A DNA stretch of 64,000 nt from Pinirhizobacter sp036499745 (GTDB lineage: Bacteria > Pseudomonadota > Gammaproteobacteria > Xanthomonadales > Rhodanobacteraceae). The position numbers and the translations under genes were made by a program. The stretch covers positions 1 to 64,000 of the forward strand of contig NZ_DASYDG010000023.1 of the NCBI RefSeq assembly GCF_036499745.1, given 5' to 3'. The first letter of the stretch is position 1. Each line of letters starts with the position of its first letter. Below the pieces are notes generated by a model. That model was not told the DNA's origin. It was given only the letters and a program-made list of their open reading frames with translations, and made no database searches. Below, in pieces: positions 1 through 8,879 of this stretch.

Positions 1-88
1 GATCCCATCCCGAACTCAGCAGTGAAACGCGCATGCGCCGATGGTAGTGTGGCTCAAGCCATGCAAGAGTAGGTCACCGCCAGGGGCT
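1..88 (+). rRNA. rrf: 5S ribosomal RNA, 3' part
   Basis: The window opens inside a 5S rRNA. The conserved loop segment TCCCGAACTCAGCAGTGAAA and the 3' part ending AGTAGGTCACCGCCAGGGGCT are visible, followed directly by a strong terminator. The 5' third of the molecule and the rest of the rRNA operon lie outside the window. The exact 3' end is uncertain by a few bases. Confidence 0.93.
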
Positions 89-94
89 TTATCC

Positions 95-127
95 AAAACC
101 CCGTTCTCGAAAGAGGACGGGGTTTTT
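95..127 (+). terminator. Rho-independent terminator of the rRNA operon
   Basis: AAAACCCCGTTCTC pairs with GAGGACGGGGTTTT across a GAAA tetraloop and is followed by a T run. It lies about 8 bp after the 5S end, as expected for the end of an rrn operon. Confidence 0.92.
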
Positions 128-148
128 CTTTGTCCAACGACATTTCAC

Positions 149-193
149 TAGGGGTCAGAGTCATAGTGCCATTCACTATGACTCTGACCCCTA
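149..193. repeat. REP-like perfect inverted repeat
   Basis: Two perfect 20-bp arms (149-168 and 174-193) beginning TAGGGGTCAGAGT and ending ACTCTGACCCCTA flank a 5-base loop CCATT. GGGGTCAGAGT/ACTCTGACCCC repeats resemble REP sequences mobilised by REP-associated tyrosine transposases (IS200/IS605-related) in gammaproteobacteria. It has no T run, so it is not a terminator. Only one copy is seen here and no transposase is present. Confidence 0.7.
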
Positions 194-250
194 ATGGTTT
201 TTTGCCTGGGCGGTCGCCGTTGGTGGGTGCGACCCGGTAAAGTAGCTGGT

Positions 251-1807
251 ATGACGGTTGGCAACGAAGCCCTGCACACACTCGTTTTCGGGACGCCACC
301 TGCGCCGGCCGGGGCATTCGTGTCTGCGCGTGTCGAAGCGCTGGTTGCCTTGCTACGAGAGCGCGTGGCGCGGCCGGCCGGCGCCCTGCTGGTGATCACT
401 GGTGCCGCGGGCGCTGGCAAAACCTACCGCTTGGGAATTGAATCCGAGGCGCCCGCCAAGGGTGGCCGGCAGCTCCTGGTGATCGATGCCGGCGGCGGCC
501 GGGTGACCGGGCGGGAATTGATCAAGATCAGTGCCGTGATGCTGGGCCTGGGTGCCATCACCGGCGCACCCGAGCAAGGCCTGGAGGAATGGCAATCCGC
601 ATGGGAACGCCGTCCGCGTGAACTTCCCCTGCCGTCGATCGTGGTCGACCACGCCGATGCGCTCGATGCGCAAGGGCTCGAAACACTGTCTGCCCTGCTC
701 GCCATGGGTGCGCCGCGGGGCCTGTCGTTCGTCCTGGTGGGCCGTCCCCGCTTGCAGGCGCGGATTCCTCGTCCGCCGGGTGTGGATGTGGAAACACTTG
801 GCTTCCCATCCCTCACCAGCGCCGAGAGCGAAGCGTATCTCCGTCATCGCTTTGCCCTGGCCGGTATCAATCGGCTGCCATTCACGCGATTGGCCATTCG
901 CCTGATTGGAAGCTACGCCGGTGGCAATCCGGGATTGATCGACCGCATTGCCTCGCGCGCCTTGCAGCGCGGCGAGGCCACCGACGAAACGACCATCGGC
1001 GAACGCACCACGGTTCGCGCCGCGCACGATGTCGTGCCGCGGCATATATCCGACTGGCTGCGCCGCTACCCACGCACCGCCACGCTTGCCTCGGCCGCCA
1101 TCATCGCCCTGGCCTGCTGGTGGCTGGTATCACGCTACGAAATCACCGGCGGCCAGGTACCGATCGTGACGGCGCCAGCCGTTGACGAAACAAAGGTGAT
1201 CGATCGCTTCCGCACATCATTGCCGCCCATGGCCACCGCGAACGTGCAGGTGTGGAGCGAACTTCTGGCACGCTGGCAGGTGGCCTCGAAGGACGCCTCG
1301 GTGACCGATGCCATCCGTTGCAACGCGCAGATATATACCGGTCTGAATTGCCTGTCCGGACGCGGCAGCCTGGAACAGCTGCGTCGATTCGATCGGCCCA
1401 TCGTGCTCGAGCTCAATGACCCCGCCAAACAGCAGGTCCTGCTCGTGGGCGCGGGCGATTCCGACGTGCGCCTGTTCACCGGCCGTAATTACCTGGATAT
1501 CCCGCAAGCCTTGCTGGCGAAGGTTTGGAGCGGTCGCTTCTATGCGATCTACACCATTGATCCTGCCGTGCCGCTGCATACTCGTCTTGGCGACCGCGGC
1601 GCCGGCGCGGCGTGGCTTGCCATAAGGCTCAAAGCCGGAGGAGCCACCGGCAGCAACGCGGTGTTCGATCACAACCAGCAGCAGGCACTGCGCCAGGTGC
1701 AGCGCCAGTTCGGCATCAGCGACGACGGCATTGCTGGTCCGGAAACCCTGTTCGCGGTAGCGGCGGCCGATGCCGCCGGTCCGCATCTCGCCCGCAACGT
1801 GCGCTGA
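251..1807 (+). CDS. ExeA/GspA-like AAA ATPase with C-terminal peptidoglycan-binding domain
   Basis: A 518-residue protein resembling ExeA (GspA), the inner-membrane ATPase that with ExeB helps place the type II secretin in the envelope. An AAA domain occupies about residues 20-250, with Walker A GAAGAGKT (51-58) and a Walker B-like VVDHAD (131-136). One transmembrane helix follows at about 277-295, then a periplasmic part ending in a PG_binding_1-like repeat (QVQRQFGISDDGIAGPETL, last 45 residues). The start at 251 is preferred because residues coded upstream of it do not look like a protein N-terminus. The rhomboid gene follows 9 bp later, so they are probably co-transcribed. No exeB-like gene is next to it. 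A separate GspE-type ATPase gene ends nearby on the other strand. The family is clear; a role in type II secretion is inferred. Confidence 0.8.
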   Translation: MTVGNEALHTLVFGTPPAPAGAFVSARVEALVALLRERVARPAGALLVITGAAGAGKTYRLGIESEAPAKGGRQLLVIDAGGGRVTGRELIKISAVMLGLGAITGAPEQGLEEWQSAWERRPRELPLPSIVVDHADALDAQGLETLSALLAMGAPRGLSFVLVGRPRLQARIPRPPGVDVETLGFPSLTSAESEAYLRHRFALAGINRLPFTRLAIRLIGSYAGGNPGLIDRIASRALQRGEATDETTIGERTTVRAAHDVVPRHISDWLRRYPRTATLASAAIIALACWWLVSRYEITGGQVPIVTAPAVDETKVIDRFRTSLPPMATANVQVWSELLARWQVASKDASVTDAIRCNAQIYTGLNCLSGRGSLEQLRRFDRPIVLELNDPAKQQVLLVGAGDSDVRLFTGRNYLDIPQALLAKVWSGRFYAIYTIDPAVPLHTRLGDRGAGAAWLAIRLKAGGATGSNAVFDHNQQQALRQVQRQFGISDDGIAGPETLFAVAAADAAGPHLARNVR

Positions 1808-1816
1808 CCGAACCCG

Positions 1817-2500
1817 ATGTTCGTCCGCGTCGACACCCGCCGCCGAACCCGCATCTGCTGGGCGACCTTGCTGCTGGTGGTCGCCTGCGTGGCCTGCTTC
1901 ATCGGTCTGGCCCTGGCAAATGTCCCACAGCGTGACCTGCTGATCCGTCAGTGGGGCACGGTGCCTGCGAACATCTTCAACGAAAACGTACCGTTCTGGC
2001 AGCAACTGGCCGATCCTGCGCTTCTGCGGCTGGGCACGGCGCTCTTCATCCACGTGCAGTGGCTACACCTTCTGTCAAACCTGCTGTTCCTGGTGATCTT
2101 CGGCATGCCGGCTGAGCGCACCCTCGGCGGATGGCGGTTCCTGGCCTTGTTCCTGGTGGGCGGCGTCATCGCCAATCTCGTCGGTGCCTTGTCGCTCTCC
2201 GGCGCGCGCGCGCCGATTATCGGCTGCAGTGGCTCGGTGTCTGCCGTGGTGGGCGCTTACTTTGCGCTGTTTCCCCGCACCCATCTCGGGTTGGTGTTGC
2301 CGCTTGGCGTGTACCTGGAATTCGTGCGTGTGCCGGCCTATGTGCTGATCGGCATCTGGGTGTTGGTGCAATTGCTCTTCAGTTATGCCGGCGCCAGCTA
2401 CGGCGGCGCGGTGTGGTGGACCCACATCGGCGGCTTCCTCTTCGGCATCGTCTTCGCTTTCTTGTCGCGGCCGGCGATCGCCCGCCGGCTGCGTAACTAG
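1817..2500 (+). CDS. Rhomboid-family intramembrane serine protease
   Basis: A 227-residue polytopic membrane protein with the rhomboid core: an H-x4-H-x3-N motif (H79, H84, N88) in one helix, GCSGS with nucleophile S138 in another, and the partner histidine H203 in WWTHIGGFLFG. Rhomboids cleave transmembrane substrates within the inner membrane. The substrate cannot be told from sequence. It starts 9 bp after the ExeA-like gene, suggesting one transcript, and it converges on the amidotransferase gene with only 7 bp between stop codons. Both catalytic residues are present, so it is predicted to be active. Confidence 0.88.
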   Translation: MFVRVDTRRRTRICWATLLLVVACVACFIGLALANVPQRDLLIRQWGTVPANIFNENVPFWQQLADPALLRLGTALFIHVQWLHLLSNLLFLVIFGMPAERTLGGWRFLALFLVGGVIANLVGALSLSGARAPIIGCSGSVSAVVGAYFALFPRTHLGLVLPLGVYLEFVRVPAYVLIGIWVLVQLLFSYAGASYGGAVWWTHIGGFLFGIVFAFLSRPAIARRLRN

Positions 2501-2507
2501 GCTTCGT

Positions 2508-3251
2508 TCATGCTGGTTGCAGGTGCTGCTGCGCACCGGCCACATGGTGCCGCACGAAGGCGCGCAGGATATTCCTGGCGACGGGCGTCGGCGCCACACC
2601 GGCGTAAAGCGGTGCCGGAGGCTGGCCTTCAGCGGTGAGCGCACTGGACTTGCGGCGGATGTATGCGCGCATGATGTCGGCGCTGAATTCCGGATGGAAC
2701 TGCGTGCTGACCGCGTTCGCGCCGTAGCGAAGCAACTGGTGTGGGTCGCGCGCCGACCGCGCCAGCACTATCGTGCCCGGCGGAACTTCCAGCACGCTTT
2801 GCTCGTGGGTCAGGTGCGCGCGGAACGACGCCGGCAGCTTCGATGCCAGCGGGTCGTGGTGGCCAGCGTCGAGCCGCTCCACCGCGTGCGTGCCCATTTC
2901 CCGGCCACCGGGAAGATAGTCGACCAGGCCGCCTAGCGCGTGCGACATCAGCTGGTGGCCGTAGCAGACGCCGAACATCGGAAGATCCACGTCCATGGCG
3001 TTGCGGATCCAGCCGGCGGCGCGTTCGCTCCAAGAAAGCCGCTCGGTCACCATGGATGCGGAGCCGGTGATCACTGCGCCGGAGCACTGGTCCGGTGGCG
3101 GCAATTCGTCGCCGCGCTCCACGTCCACCACATGCAGGCGGTCGTGGCCGACGCGCAGGCCGAGGCGGAACCACAGGGGAAAATCACCATGCCGCGCGCG
3201 GATGGGGTCGGGCGCGCGGCCAGTGCGGATGATCAGTAGCGGTTTGCTCAT
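2508..3251 (-). CDS. Class I glutamine amidotransferase-like protein
   Basis: A 247-residue protein of the stand-alone GMP synthase-like glutamine amidotransferase family (YfeJ type). It has the nucleophile elbow GVCYGHQLM (catalytic Cys) and TQFHPEF with the His/Glu partners. No synthetase domain is attached, so it could hydrolyse glutamine for an unknown partner or act on gamma-glutamyl compounds. The ATG at 3251 was chosen because it overlaps the gspE stop as ATGA (3248-3251), giving translational coupling; extending upstream would run deep into gspE in another frame. The specific substrate is unknown. Confidence 0.85.
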   Translation of the reverse strand: MSKPLLIIRTGRAPDPIRARHGDFPLWFRLGLRVGHDRLHVVDVERGDELPPPDQCSGAVITGSASMVTERLSWSERAAGWIRNAMDVDLPMFGVCYGHQLMSHALGGLVDYLPGGREMGTHAVERLDAGHHDPLASKLPASFRAHLTHEQSVLEVPPGTIVLARSARDPHQLLRYGANAVSTQFHPEFSADIMRAYIRRKSSALTAEGQPPAPLYAGVAPTPVARNILRAFVRHHVAGAQQHLQPA

Positions 3252-5083
3252 GCCGGGGTGTTGGTCTCGGGCAGGTCGTCGTCTTCGATGTCGGTAGGAG
3301 GCAGCACGGCCAGTACTTCGGCCACGGTGGTGACCCCACGCGCCACTTGCTCGGCCGCCGAGATGCGCAGTGGGCGCAGGCCTTCGCTGGTGGCCGCCTG
3401 GGAAAGCCGCGCCAGGTCCAGTTGCGCGGTGATCAGGCGGCGCAGCTTCGCCGACATCGGCAGCATCTCGTAGATGCCGGTCCGACCGAGGAAGCCGGTG
3501 CGCCGGCATTCCAGGCAACCCACCGGGGCGTATACGCGCTCAGGTAGCGGCAGGTCCCAGCCGCGCGTGAGCACCGCCCATTCGTCGGCATCCTGTGTGG
3601 CTTCGGTCTTGCAGTGCGGGCACAGCGTGCGCACCAGGCGCTGGGCCACGACACCCGCCAACGTGGACTGGATCAGATAATGGGGTACGCCCAGGTCCAG
3701 CAGGCGGGTGATCGCGCTGGGTGTGTCGTTGGTGTGCAGCGTCGAAAGCACCAGATGGCCGGTAAGCGAGGCCTGCACCGCCATCTGCGCGGTTTCAAGG
3801 TCGCGGATTTCGCCGATCATGATGATGTCCGGATCCTGGCGCAGCAGGGTGCGCACGCCGGTAGCGAAATCCAGGTCGATGGCCGGCTGCACCTGCATCT
3901 GGTTCAGTTCCGGCGACACCATTTCGATGGGGTCTTCCACCGTGCAGACGTTGATCTCCGGCCGCGCCAGGTGTTTGAGTGTGGAATAGAGCGTTGTCGT
4001 TTTGCCCGAACCGGTGGGGCCGGTTACCAGCACGATGCCGTGTGGTCGTTCCACCATCGCGCGCCAGGCGGTATCTTCGCTGGGAGAAAATCCCAGCTGC
4101 ACGAATTGCTTGACCACGATGTCGGGATCGAAGATTCGCATCACCACCTTCTCGCCGAAGGCGGTGGGCATGGTGGAGATGCGCAGTTCCACTTCACGGC
4201 CCAGGGTGGAGCGTGTCTTGATGCGGCCGTCCTGCGGCCGGCGTTTCTCGGCCACGTCCATGCGCGAGAGGATCTTCACGCGGGCGGTCACGGCCGTCAT
4301 CACCGGTGGCGGCAGTTCGAACACCTTCTGCATCACGCCATCGATGCGAAAGCGCATCTGGCCGGCATCGCGGCGCGGTTCCAGGTGGATATCCGATGCG
4401 CGCTGTTCGAAGGCATATTGCAGCAGCCAGTCGACGATGTGCACCACGTGGCGGTCGTCGGCACCGACTTCACCGGCCTTGCCCAGTTCCAGCAGCTGTT
4501 CGTAATTGATGATCTTGGAGGTGTCGATGCCCGCCTTGGCATCCTGGGCCAGCTGGATGGAGCGTTGCACGCCGTAGAACTCGACCAGGTACCGGTTGAT
4601 GTCCAGGGGGCTGGACACCACCCGCTTGACCTCGCGCCGGAGCATGTGGGCAAGGTCGCCCGCCCAGGCAATGTCGAAGGGTTCCGCGCTGGCAAAGGTG
4701 ACCTCGCCCGGGGACACCGCCACCGGCAGGATGCGGTGGCGCTGCGCGTAGGCGCTGGAGACCACCTGGGTCACCGCCGCCACGTTCACTTTCATCGGGT
4801 CGATCTTCAGGTAGGGGAGGTCCGCCTTGCGGGCCAGCCATTCCACCAGCCATTCCACGCTTATCGGCCTGCCAGGCTCGCGCTGATTGGCCAGCTTGGC
4901 GTTGGCAATCACCACCACGGGGTGCAGTTCCACCGTGCTGCGGCCGCCGCGGGCACCGACCCGCACACGCTGGGCGTCTTCGCCAAGGACCGCGCCATCG
5001 GCCACCAGGTTCGCCAGCACCTCGTCCAGTTCCAGGCGGCCACGGCGGCCGAGCAGGCTGGTCGATTGCGGATGGGCTGCCAT
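3248..5083 (-). CDS. gspE: GspE/PulE-family secretion ATPase
   Basis: A 611-residue cytoplasmic ATPase of the type II secretion/type IV pilus assembly family. An N-terminal GspE/MshE-type domain (about 15-170) precedes the motor domain with Walker A GPTGSGKT (355-362), Asp-box region, Walker B IIMIGEIRD (420-428), His box TGHLVLSTLHTN (441-452) and a zinc tetracysteine (C488, C491, C523, C526) typical of GspE/PilB rather than PilT. An ATG at 5083 is preceded by GGCGAGG at good spacing; the in-frame ATG at 5104 (seven residues longer) has no such site. No other gsp or pil gene is adjacent, so whether it serves type II secretion or pili is not settled here. Confidence 0.9.
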   Translation of the reverse strand: MAAHPQSTSLLGRRGRLELDEVLANLVADGAVLGEDAQRVRVGARGGRSTVELHPVVVIANAKLANQREPGRPISVEWLVEWLARKADLPYLKIDPMKVNVAAVTQVVSSAYAQRHRILPVAVSPGEVTFASAEPFDIAWAGDLAHMLRREVKRVVSSPLDINRYLVEFYGVQRSIQLAQDAKAGIDTSKIINYEQLLELGKAGEVGADDRHVVHIVDWLLQYAFEQRASDIHLEPRRDAGQMRFRIDGVMQKVFELPPPVMTAVTARVKILSRMDVAEKRRPQDGRIKTRSTLGREVELRISTMPTAFGEKVVMRIFDPDIVVKQFVQLGFSPSEDTAWRAMVERPHGIVLVTGPTGSGKTTTLYSTLKHLARPEINVCTVEDPIEMVSPELNQMQVQPAIDLDFATGVRTLLRQDPDIIMIGEIRDLETAQMAVQASLTGHLVLSTLHTNDTPSAITRLLDLGVPHYLIQSTLAGVVAQRLVRTLCPHCKTEATQDADEWAVLTRGWDLPLPERVYAPVGCLECRRTGFLGRTGIYEMLPMSAKLRRLITAQLDLARLSQAATSEGLRPLRISAAEQVARGVTTVAEVLAVLPPTDIEDDDLPETNTPA

Positions 5084-5136
5084 GTATACCTCGCCAATGG
5101 ACATTTACCCGCCGCCGTGCCGGCGGGTCGCGCCGT

Positions 5137-5142
5137 TATACT
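5137..5142 (+). promoter_or_regulatory. Probable -10 element of the glyQS promoter
   Basis: TATACT lies 33 bp before the glyQ start in the 91-bp divergent gap with gspE. The matching -35 is weak. On the opposite strand the overlapping GTATAA could serve gspE. A 7-bp inverted repeat (5108-5114/5121-5127) sits just upstream. Confidence 0.45.
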
Positions 5143-5174
5143 AGCCCGCTTTACCGCCGGACTCGCGCCACACC

Positions 5175-6083
5175 ATGCAAGCGCTTACCTTCCAGGACAT
5201 CATCCAGACGCTGAACCGCTATTGGGCGGAGCAGGGCTGCGTGCTCCTGCAGCCACTCGATACCGAGGTCGGCGCGGGCACCTTCCATCCGGCGACGTTC
5301 CTGCGCGCGCTGGGCCCCGAGCCCTGGGCTGCCGCTTACGTGCAGCCAAGCCGCCGGCCGACGGACGGACGCTACGGCGAGAATCCCAACCGCCTGCAGC
5401 ACTACTACCAGTACCAGGTGGTATTGAAACCCAATCCCGACGACATCCTGGAGCTTTACGTAGGCTCCCTCAAGGCGCTGGGCATCGATCCCTTGGTGCA
5501 CGACCTGCGCTTTGTCGAGGACAACTGGGAATCGCCCACGCTCGGTGCCTGGGGCCTGGGCTGGGAGGTATGGCTCAATGGTATGGAAGTGACCCAGTTC
5601 ACTTATTTCCAGCAGGCCGGCGGCATGGAATGCCGTCCCGTCACCGGTGAGATCACCTATGGCCTGGAGCGCCTGGCCATGTACCTGCAGAACGTGGACA
5701 GCGTGTACGACCTCATCTGGACGCGTGCACCCCATGGCGCGGTGACCTACGGCGATGTCTTCCACCAGAACGAGGTGGAACAGAGCACCTACAACTTCCA
5801 GTACGCCAACGTCCCGGAGCTCTTCCACTGGTTCGACGTATGCGAAGGCGAAGCCGCCAAACTGATCGAAGTGGGCCTGCCGTTGCCTGCCTACGAACAG
5901 GTGTGCAAGGCCAGCCACGCCTTCAACCTGCTCGATGCGCGGCGCGCGATCAGCGTCACCGAGCGCCAGCGCTACATCCTGCGCGTGCGTACGCTCTCCC
6001 GCGGCGTCGCCGAAGCCTACGTTGCCCAGCGCGAAAAACTCCGCTTCCCGGGCTTGCGCCAGAAGGAGGCCGCGCATGGCTGA
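5175..6083 (+). CDS. glyQ: Glycyl-tRNA synthetase alpha subunit
   Basis: A 302-residue protein, the usual size for GlyQ, opening MQALTFQDIIQTLNRYWAEQ and containing the class II synthetase segments YVQPSRRPTDGRYGENPNR and FTYFQQAGG. It forms the alpha2beta2 bacterial enzyme that charges tRNA-Gly. The glyS start lies inside its last codons (8-bp overlap), so the subunits are coupled and made together. The upstream region holds a TATACT -10 box. Confidence 0.98.
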   Translation: MQALTFQDIIQTLNRYWAEQGCVLLQPLDTEVGAGTFHPATFLRALGPEPWAAAYVQPSRRPTDGRYGENPNRLQHYYQYQVVLKPNPDDILELYVGSLKALGIDPLVHDLRFVEDNWESPTLGAWGLGWEVWLNGMEVTQFTYFQQAGGMECRPVTGEITYGLERLAMYLQNVDSVYDLIWTRAPHGAVTYGDVFHQNEVEQSTYNFQYANVPELFHWFDVCEGEAAKLIEVGLPLPAYEQVCKASHAFNLLDARRAISVTERQRYILRVRTLSRGVAEAYVAQREKLRFPGLRQKEAAHG

Positions 6084-8208
6084 GTTGAACAAATCGCTGC
6101 TGGTTGAGCTGGGCACTGAGGAACTGCCGCCCAAGGCCCTGGATGAGCTGGCCGAGGCCTTCCTGGCCGGCGTGTGCGAGGGACTTGGCAAGCTCGGTGT
6201 CAGCTTCGATACCGAAGGGGCGAAGGCGCTGGCGTCACCGCGCCGCCTGGCGGTGTACCTACCTGGCGTGGCCATGGCGCAACCCGATCAATCGGTGGAG
6301 CGTCGCGGCCCGGCCGTGAATGCCTCGATCGATGCCGAGGGCAATCCGTCCAGAGCCCTGGTGGGCTTCGCGCAGTCATGCGGCGTCGATGTGTCGGCAC
6401 TGGAGAAGCTCCAGACCGACAAGGGCGCGTGGTTTGTATTCCGTGCAGTGAAGCCCGGCCAGCCCACCGCGGAACTCATTCCCGACCTCGTGCGTGATGC
6501 GCTCAAGGCGCTGCCCATTCCCCGTCCGATGCGGTGGGGCGACCGTGACGACAGTTTCGTGCGTCCGGTGCACTGGCTGGTGATGCTGCTGGGCGCCGAC
6601 GTGGTACCGGGCACCATCCTTGGGCTTGAAAGCGGCCGTCAATCGCGGGGACATCGCTTCATGCACCCGCGTAACGTGCACATCGCCGACGCCGATAGCT
6701 ACGTCGATGCCCTGCGCAATGCGCGCGTTTTGGTCGACCGCCACGAGCGTCGTGCCCGCGTACGCAGCGAAGTGGCGCGCGTGGCCGCCGGTGGCGAGCC
6801 GCGACTGTCCGACGAACTGCTCAATGAAATCGCCAACCTCGCCGAATGGCCGGTGGGCGTGGCCTGCACGTTCGAGACGCAGTTCCTCCAGGTGCCGCCC
6901 GAGGCGCTGGTGACCACCATGGAAACCAACCAGAAGTTCGTACCGGTGTTCGATGCTGAAGGAAAGCTCACCGAGCATTTCGTCGGCGTCGCCAACATCG
7001 AGAGCAAGGATGTTGCCGAAGTACGCAAGGGCTACGAGCGGGTGATCCGTCCGCGCTTCGCCGACGCGAAATTCTTTTGGGAAGAAGACCTCAAATCTCC
7101 CCTGGCCGCGCAGCACGAGGTGCTGAAGTCCGTGGTGTACCAGCAGGCGCTGGGCTCGCTATGGGACAAGACAGTGCGCGTGGCGGAACTTGCGCGCGTG
7201 ATCGCCAATCGCGTGGGTGTGGATGCCGGCATGGCCACCGCCGCCGCGGCGCTTGCCAAGTGCGACCTGATGACCCGGATGGTGGGCGAATTCCCCGAAC
7301 TGCAGGGCGTGATGGGTCGTTATTACGCGCAGCGGCAGGGAGAGACCGCCGAAGTGTCTGAGGCACTGGACCAGTACTACCAGCCGCGCTTCGGTGGCGA
7401 TGCCATCGCCCACGGCAAGGTGGCCCAGGTACTGGCGGTCGCCGAACGCCTGGATACACTTGCCGGGATCTTCGCCGTGGGCATGAAGCCCAGCGGCAAC
7501 AAGGATCCCTTCGCTCTTCGCCGCGCGGCACTGGGCCTGGCCCGCACCCTGGTGGAGGGCGGCCTGGATATCGATCTGGCCGCGGCGTTTACCGAGGCAC
7601 TGGAGCTGGTGCCCGAAGCGGCGTTCGCCGCCGGCATCAAGCCGAACAAGGATGGTTCCACCCCGGCGCTCGACATCGGCAAGCGTCGCGCAGCCCTGCG
7701 CGAAGAACTGGTGGGCTTCGTCTTCGACCGCCTGCGTGGTTATTACGCCGACCAGGGATTGGGTACCGAGTGGTTCGATGCGGCGCTGGCCGCACGGCCT
7801 GCGACCCTGCCGGATTTCGATCGGCGCCTGCGCGCGGTGGGCGCTTTCGCAGGCCTGCCTGCAGCGGCGAGCCTGGCTGCCGCCAACAAGCGCGTAGCCA
7901 ACATCCTGCGCAAGCAGGAAGACGAAAGCGGTCCGGTATCCACCACGGTGGATGCGGCGCATTTCGAGTCGGATGCAGAGCGGGAACTGGCTGCGGCGCT
8001 GGAATCCGCGCGACGCGATGTCGAGGCTTCCGCCGACTACCAGGCCTCATTGGCGCGGCTGGCGCAATTGCAGGCACCGGTGGACCGGTTCTTCGACGAA
8101 GTGCTGGTAAACGCCGATTCCGCCGCGGTGCGTATCAACCGGCTGGCCCTGTTGGCCCAGCTTCGCGCGCTGTTCGGCGGCATCGCGGATATTTCCCGGC
8201 TGGGCTAG
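6076..8208 (+). CDS. glyS: Glycyl-tRNA synthetase beta subunit
   Basis: A 710-residue GlyS: N-terminal LLVELGTEELPPKAL, the METNQKFVPVFDAEGKL segment of the B3/4-like editing-type region, an HD-like central part, and a C-terminal anticodon-binding domain. The ATG at 6076 follows AAGGAGGC and overlaps the glyQ stop by 8 bp; the reading frame is open further upstream but only as a shadow of glyQ. Length and order are normal for the family. Confidence 0.98.
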   Translation: MAELNKSLLVELGTEELPPKALDELAEAFLAGVCEGLGKLGVSFDTEGAKALASPRRLAVYLPGVAMAQPDQSVERRGPAVNASIDAEGNPSRALVGFAQSCGVDVSALEKLQTDKGAWFVFRAVKPGQPTAELIPDLVRDALKALPIPRPMRWGDRDDSFVRPVHWLVMLLGADVVPGTILGLESGRQSRGHRFMHPRNVHIADADSYVDALRNARVLVDRHERRARVRSEVARVAAGGEPRLSDELLNEIANLAEWPVGVACTFETQFLQVPPEALVTTMETNQKFVPVFDAEGKLTEHFVGVANIESKDVAEVRKGYERVIRPRFADAKFFWEEDLKSPLAAQHEVLKSVVYQQALGSLWDKTVRVAELARVIANRVGVDAGMATAAAALAKCDLMTRMVGEFPELQGVMGRYYAQRQGETAEVSEALDQYYQPRFGGDAIAHGKVAQVLAVAERLDTLAGIFAVGMKPSGNKDPFALRRAALGLARTLVEGGLDIDLAAAFTEALELVPEAAFAAGIKPNKDGSTPALDIGKRRAALREELVGFVFDRLRGYYADQGLGTEWFDAALAARPATLPDFDRRLRAVGAFAGLPAAASLAAANKRVANILRKQEDESGPVSTTVDAAHFESDAERELAAALESARRDVEASADYQASLARLAQLQAPVDRFFDEVLVNADSAAVRINRLALLAQLRALFGGIADISRLG

Positions 8209-8225
8209 GCCCGGCCGGGCGTTTT
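8209..8225 (+). terminator. Weak terminator after glyS
   Basis: GCCC-GGCC-GGGC followed by GTTTT lies immediately after the glyS stop in the 20-bp convergent gap with the regulator gene. The stem is short, so termination strength is uncertain. Confidence 0.45.
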
Positions 8226-8228
8226 ACC

Positions 8229-8771
8229 TCACGCCACTTTGCTGCGGATGCGCTCGCCGACCTTATGGTTGAAGGCGACGATCATGTCCGTGTAAACCGG
8301 ATCATTGGCCTGGCCTAGGATGTCGTAGAGCTCGCTGAGCAGGTCGGCGTTTTTCGGCAGTTCGAAATTGCCGCCGGCAAGTTCCACGTTCGACTTCAAT
8401 AGCTTCACGGCGCTGGCCAGGCGATCGGCATCAAGGCCGCCGATCTCGGTGGTCCCGTCCGCGGCCAGCACGCGCGAAGGGCCGCCGCGCTCGTACGTCT
8501 CGCCGCTGCGGGTGGCTTGCCTGCCGCCTTCGCGCGCCGCGCCGTCGATTTCCATCGAGCCTTCGCCGGCCACCAGCCACACCAGGCTGATACCCAGGGT
8601 CTTCGCCATGGTGACGCAGCGAGCGCGTGACGGATCGGTATGGCCGTCGCGCCAGCTGCGCACGACTCCTTCTGAGAAGCCACAGCGACGGGCGATTTCG
8701 CTCACGCTGCCGACCATGCCGATGACTGTTTTGACGCGTTGGGCGAACGTGGCGCCGGCGTTGCTGTTCAT
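8229..8771 (-). CDS. CI-repressor-like helix-turn-helix regulator
   Basis: A 180-residue protein. The N-terminal 65 residues look like the DNA-binding domain of phage CI-type repressors (SVSEIARRCGFSEGVVRSWR, then LGISLVWLVAGEG). The C-terminal half is helical and unlike the S24/LexA self-cleaving peptidase, so it is not a classical SOS-inducible repressor. The ATG at 8771 follows GGAAG at suitable spacing; ATG 8786 and TTG 8792 have poorer sites. No phage genes surround it, so it may be a domesticated regulator. A nested inverted repeat about 85 bp upstream (8855-8879) could be its own operator. Its targets are unknown. Confidence 0.75.
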   Translation of the reverse strand: MNSNAGATFAQRVKTVIGMVGSVSEIARRCGFSEGVVRSWRDGHTDPSRARCVTMAKTLGISLVWLVAGEGSMEIDGAAREGGRQATRSGETYERGGPSRVLAADGTTEIGGLDADRLASAVKLLKSNVELAGGNFELPKNADLLSELYDILGQANDPVYTDMIVAFNHKVGERIRSKVA

Positions 8772-8854
8772 GTCTTCCACTTCCATTGGCAAGGGGATAT
8801 CGATCGTGGGCGGGCGAGGCGCCTGGCGACTGGGAACGCGAACCGCCCTGCGCA

Positions 8855-8879
8855 GGTTGACCGCGATCGGTCATCAACC
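8855..8879. promoter_or_regulatory. Nested inverted repeat upstream of the CI-like gene
   Basis: GGTTGA (8855-8860) and TCAACC (8874-8879) form outer arms; GACCG-CGAT-CGGTC (8859-8872) forms an inner, slightly offset dyad. It lies 84 bp before the start of the CI-like regulator, as expected for an operator of that family, but binding is only inferred. Confidence 0.35.

Noticed and set aside
3614..5650. Long open frame (678 codons) on the plus strand over gspE and glyQ
   Set aside because: It is antisense to a clearly conserved ATPase; the His/Arg/Gly-rich composition is what high-G+C shadow frames give.
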